Positions 61,262-64,000 of a stretch of 64,000 bases of DNA are shown here, piece by piece. The translations under genes and the position numbers were made by a program. The stretch comes from Thermohalobaculum sp039822785 (GTDB lineage: Bacteria; Pseudomonadota; Alphaproteobacteria; Rhodobacterales; Rhodobacteraceae): contig JBCBMO010000004.1 in the NCBI GenBank assembly GCA_039822785.1, positions 124,001 to 188,000 of the forward strand. Reading direction: 5' to 3'. The notes below the pieces were generated by a model. It was not told the origin of the DNA. It made no database searches and was given only the letters and a program-made list of their open reading frames with translations. Within the stretch, counting starts at the first letter, position 1. Each line of letters opens with the position of its first letter.

Positions 61262-62248
61262 TCAGCCTCCCGTGAGCGTGCGGGCGATGGCCAGATAGAG
61301 CGGCAGCCCGATGGTCAGGTTGAAGGGAAAGGTGATGGCCAGGGAAAGCGTCAAATAGATGCTGGGGTTCGCCTCGGGCACCGCCACGCGCATGGCCGCC
61401 GGCACGGCGATGTAGGAGGCGGAGGCCGAGAGCACCATCAGCAGCATAAGCCCCCCGGTCGAGAGCCCGATCATCGTCCCCGCGAGCGCGCCGGCGAGCG
61501 AGCCGAGGATCGGCATCAAGAAGCCGAAGCCCAGCAGGCCTGGGGTGATCAGCGCGCGGCTGTCGCGAAGCCCCCGCCCGGCGATCAGCCCCATGTCCAG
61601 GAGGAAGAGGCAGAGCGCGCCCTTGAAGGGGGCGACCATCAGGCCCTCGATCTCCGTCAGCCCGTCCGTGCCGGTCATGAGCCCGATCACGAAGGCGCCG
61701 ACCAGCAGCACGATGGAGCCGTTCAGCAGGATCTCGCGCCAGAGCTCGGCATCCATGCGGCGGGGCTCCTCGCCTTCGCCGCCACGGCTGAGGAGCCAGA
61801 GGGCGGAGAGGATCGCCGGGGCCTCCATCGCGGCGGCGACGGCGACCATGAACCCCTCCGCCTCGATCCCGGAGGACTGGAGCACCGAGGTGCCGGCGAC
61901 GAAGGTGACGATGGAGATCGAGCCGTAGTGCGCGGCGACCACGGCGGCGTTGGTGCGATCGAGGCGCGTCATCACCTGCAGCAGGCGGAAGGCCACGAGC
62001 GGCAGGCCGGCGGAGAGGACGAGCCCTGCGAGGATCGTCGCGAGCAGCGTGCTGTCGACGCCGTGCTCGGCGACGCTGACGCCGCCCTTCATGCCGATGG
62101 CGAAGAGCAGGTAGATCGAGAGCGCCTTGGCCGCAGCCTCGGGGAAGGTCAGCTCCGAGCGCGCGAGCGATGCCCCGACCCCGAGGACGAAGGCGAGAAT
62201 GAGCGGGGAGCCGAGGTTGTCGAGTGCCAGTGCAAAGAAGCCGTCCAA
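61262..62248 (-). CDS. sbtA: SbtA-like sodium-dependent bicarbonate transporter
   Basis: 328 residues if started at TTG 62248, which has GGGAGAGG just upstream and aligns with cyanobacterial SbtA (LDGFFALALDNLGSPLILAFVLG versus its FLSLFLKDFIAQLQSP). ATG 62284 would add 12 residues with no ribosome site. About ten membrane helices, with LFAIGMKGGVSV, AHYGSISIVTF and LSASASYIAVPAAMRVAVPEANPSIYLTLSLAITFPFNLTIGLPLY. It fits the Na+/bicarbonate symporter family (DUF897/SBP). Role: inorganic carbon uptake; partner SbtB is next. Confidence 0.88.
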   Translation of the reverse strand: MDGFFALALDNLGSPLILAFVLGVGASLARSELTFPEAAAKALSIYLLFAIGMKGGVSVAEHGVDSTLLATILAGLVLSAGLPLVAFRLLQVMTRLDRTNAAVVAAHYGSISIVTFVAGTSVLQSSGIEAEGFMVAVAAAMEAPAILSALWLLSRGGEGEEPRRMDAELWREILLNGSIVLLVGAFVIGLMTGTDGLTEIEGLMVAPFKGALCLFLLDMGLIAGRGLRDSRALITPGLLGFGFLMPILGSLAGALAGTMIGLSTGGLMLLMVLSASASYIAVPAAMRVAVPEANPSIYLTLSLAITFPFNLTIGLPLYLAIARTLTGG

Positions 62249-62327
62249 AGCCCTCTCCCGCCGGGTTAATCGCTGCTGCGGCATAGGGGCACAGGGGGCG
62301 GGTGGCAAGCCCCGCCGTCCTCGACCC

Positions 62328-63008
62328 TCAGGACCGGTCGAGAACCGCCGCCGTCATGTGCCGCTTGCGCGCGAAACCCGGGCGCCGCTCGACGGTGAAG
62401 CCGGCCTCGGCCAGGGTCCGGCGGACCTGCCCCGCGGCGGTGAAGGTGGCGGCGGTGCCCCCGGGCTGCGTGGCGCAGGCGACGGCGCCGAGCAGCGTGG
62501 GCGTCCACATCGCCGGGTTTCGCGCGGGGCTGAAGCCGTCGAGAAACCAGGCATCGGCCGGGGCGACATCGCCGATCAGCGCCTCAGCCTCCCCGATGCC
62601 GAGGGTCAGCGTGACCTCGCCGTGGCCGACCTCCTGCCAGCCTGGCGCGGCGGTGAGGGCGGCGAGGAACGGTTCGGCCAGCGCCCAGAGATCCGGCCAG
62701 GGTGCGATGGCGCGGCGCTGATCCGCCTGGGGCAGCGGTGCATGCTCGATGCTGGTGAAGTGCAGGGGCCCCGCAGCGCCGGCCTCTCGCCAGGCGGCGA
62801 GCGCCACGGCGAAGTTCAGCCCGGTGCCGAAACCCAGTTCGGCCAGGTGAAACGGCCCCGTCCAGCCGTGCCATCGTGCCGGCAAACTGTTGCCGCCCAA
62901 GTAGACATGCTCCACCTCCGCCCGCCCCCCCGCGAAGAACGCTTCGTCGTAGATGTCGGAGCGGGGGCGGCCCTCCTCGTCCCACGAAAGGGGATGGGCA
63001 GGCGCCAC
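62328..63008 (-). CDS. mnmD: tRNA 5-methylaminomethyl-2-thiouridine methyltransferase MnmD
   Basis: 226 residues. An N-terminal WDEEGRPRSDIYDEAFFAGGRAEVEHVYLGGN, then HLAELGFGTGLNFAVALAAW as SAM motif I, and DAWFLDGFSPARNPAMWTPTLLGAVA are typical MnmD (MnmC1) features. It methylates the wobble uridine nm5s2U/nm5U34 of some tRNAs in the last step of mnm5s2U synthesis. A stand-alone MnmD lacks the FAD part of MnmC. It begins at GTG 63008, three bases after fabI. Confidence 0.9.
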   Translation of the reverse strand: MAPAHPLSWDEEGRPRSDIYDEAFFAGGRAEVEHVYLGGNSLPARWHGWTGPFHLAELGFGTGLNFAVALAAWREAGAAGPLHFTSIEHAPLPQADQRRAIAPWPDLWALAEPFLAALTAAPGWQEVGHGEVTLTLGIGEAEALIGDVAPADAWFLDGFSPARNPAMWTPTLLGAVACATQPGGTAATFTAAGQVRRTLAEAGFTVERRPGFARKRHMTAAVLDRS

Positions 63009-63011
63009 GGG

Positions 63012-63824
63012 TTAGTCGCGGGCGAGGGCGATGTCGGGGGCGTCCTCGGCCTTCATGCCGACCACGTGGTAGCCGCAGTCGACGTGATGGGTCTCGCCCG
63101 TCACGCCGGAGGAGAGGTCGGAGACGAGGTAGAGGCCCGCGCGGCCCACGTCCTCCTGCGTCACGTTGCGGCGCATGGGGGCGTTCAGCTCGTTCCACTT
63201 CAGGATCAGCCGGAAGTCCCCGATGCCGGAGGCCGCCAGCGTCTTGATTGGCCCTGCCGAGATCGCGTTCACCCGGATGCCCGAGCGGCCGAGATCGGCG
63301 GCGAGGTAGCGGACCGAGGCCTCCAGCGCCGCCTTGGCCACGCCCATGACGTTGTAGTGGGGCATCACCCGCTCGGCGCCGTAATAGGTCAGGGTCACCA
63401 GGCTGCCGCCCTCGGTCATCAGCGGCTCCGCCCGTTGGGCAAGGGCGGTGAAGGAGTAGCAGGAGATGTTCAGCGAGCGGTTGAAGTTCTCCTCGCTCGT
63501 CTCGACGTAGCGGCCTTTCAGCTCGTTCTTGTCCGCATAGGCGACGGCATGGACCAGGAAATCCAGGCGGCCCCAGGTGGTCCGCACGGCTTCGAAGACC
63601 GCGTCCATCGAGGCGGCATCGGTCACATCGCAGGGCAGCACGATGGGGGCATTCACGCTTTCGGCGAGCGGGCGCACGCGCTTCTCCAGCGCCTCGCCCT
63701 GGTAGGTGAAGGCAAGCTCGGCGCCCGCCGCGGCGGCCTCTCGCGCGATGGCCCAGGCGATGGATCGGTCGTTCGCCACGCCCAGGATCAGGCCCTTCTT
63801 GCCTGCCATCAGCCCGTTCGCCAT
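63012..63824 (-). CDS. fabI: Enoyl-[acyl-carrier-protein] reductase FabI
   Basis: 270 residues from ATG 63824 (MANGLMAGKKG), with GGAGG eight bases upstream; TTG 63845 is a poor alternative. GLILGVANDRSIAWAIA is the NAD-binding FabI motif, DFLVHAVAYADKNELKG the substrate loop, and TYYGAERVMPHYNVMGVAKAALEASVRY supplies the catalytic Tyr-x6-Lys set. It reduces enoyl-ACP to acyl-ACP in the last step of each fatty acid elongation. Probably co-transcribed with mnmD. The promoter lies in the last 155 bases of the window. Confidence 0.95.
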   Translation of the reverse strand: MANGLMAGKKGLILGVANDRSIAWAIAREAAAAGAELAFTYQGEALEKRVRPLAESVNAPIVLPCDVTDAASMDAVFEAVRTTWGRLDFLVHAVAYADKNELKGRYVETSEENFNRSLNISCYSFTALAQRAEPLMTEGGSLVTLTYYGAERVMPHYNVMGVAKAALEASVRYLAADLGRSGIRVNAISAGPIKTLAASGIGDFRLILKWNELNAPMRRNVTQEDVGRAGLYLVSDLSSGVTGETHHVDCGYHVVGMKAEDAPDIALARD

Positions 63825-64000
63825 CGCCGTCGCCTCCACCGTCAAAGCCTATTGTCGCCGCCCGCCGTGGCCGATGCTCAGCGCCGTCCGGTGGTGCCGT
63901 GTAGGGAAATTCCCGGTCTGCTTCAAGTTGTCCTCACGACGCCTGATCGGGCGCATCCAGTCCTCACACCGCCGACCGGTGCGGGGTGTCGCAGCGCTTT

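Overview
The window is a 64 kb stretch of a high-GC chromosome, almost certainly from an alphaproteobacterium. The signs are a YdcH/DUF465 protein, a TIGR02186 protein paired with a TauE-like exporter, DUF1289, a phasin, UbiG-like and MnmD proteins, Tad pilus pseudopilins, and sites resembling FnrL and Irr boxes. Rhodobacterales or a nearby order fits best, but the genus cannot be fixed from the sequence. I see no rRNA, tRNA, phage, transposase or CRISPR array. The genes look chromosomal, tightly packed, and often overlap by 1-8 bases.

Layout. 1-5137 (-): a glycosyltransferase operon with two MurG-like (COG4671 type) enzymes flanking two GT4-type enzymes and a histidine phosphatase; the last gene runs off the left edge. 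5403-8081: a long MscS-type channel. 8149-11464: small periplasmic and DUF465 proteins and a TauE/SafE exporter with its TIGR02186 partner. 11636-17005: an SDR enzyme, a LolD/MacB-type ATPase with an FtsX-like permease, DUF427, and a UbiG-like methyltransferase. 17396-21016: three TadE/TadG-like pseudopilins. 21081-21941: a lone polysaccharide-export permease. 22284-26436: the ugpBAEC glycerol-3-phosphate importer with hairpin repeats between ugpB and ugpA. 26506-28310: a globin and a cytochrome P450, tail to tail.

28528-34820 is a metabolic block: threonine ammonia-lyase, a MESH1-like HD hydrolase, the AtoDA CoA-transferase, and a stand-alone AceE-like E1/transketolase. 34918-38405 holds aroQ, a phasin, rpe, a small cytochrome c, a DksA-like zinc finger protein, DUF1289 and Dps, with two FNR-type boxes and an Irr-type box between them. 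38548-46449 encodes a 2,633-residue secreted mosaic protein (FG-GAP repeats, cadherin/VCBS-like modules, two beta-helices, RTX repeats). 46678-47727 is a diaminopropionate ammonia-lyase-like enzyme.

47782-52886 is an MMPL/RND exporter operon (TetR, RND pump, LolA-like protein, outer-membrane protein) with shared AGAA-N6-TTCT operators. 53020-59382 holds a LysR regulator, a very unusual ABC exporter whose nucleotide-binding domain has lost its catalytic motifs and which carries a C-terminal cyclic-nucleotide-binding domain, and a hybrid histidine kinase. 59591-63824 holds a small exported protein, a PHP phosphoesterase, an SbtA/SbtB-type bicarbonate transporter with its PII-like partner, MnmD and FabI.

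The most unusual item is the pseudo-ABC exporter (54125-57283). Next are the MESH1-like protein in the atoDA operon, the TetR operator set, and the sbtAB pair in a non-cyanobacterium.
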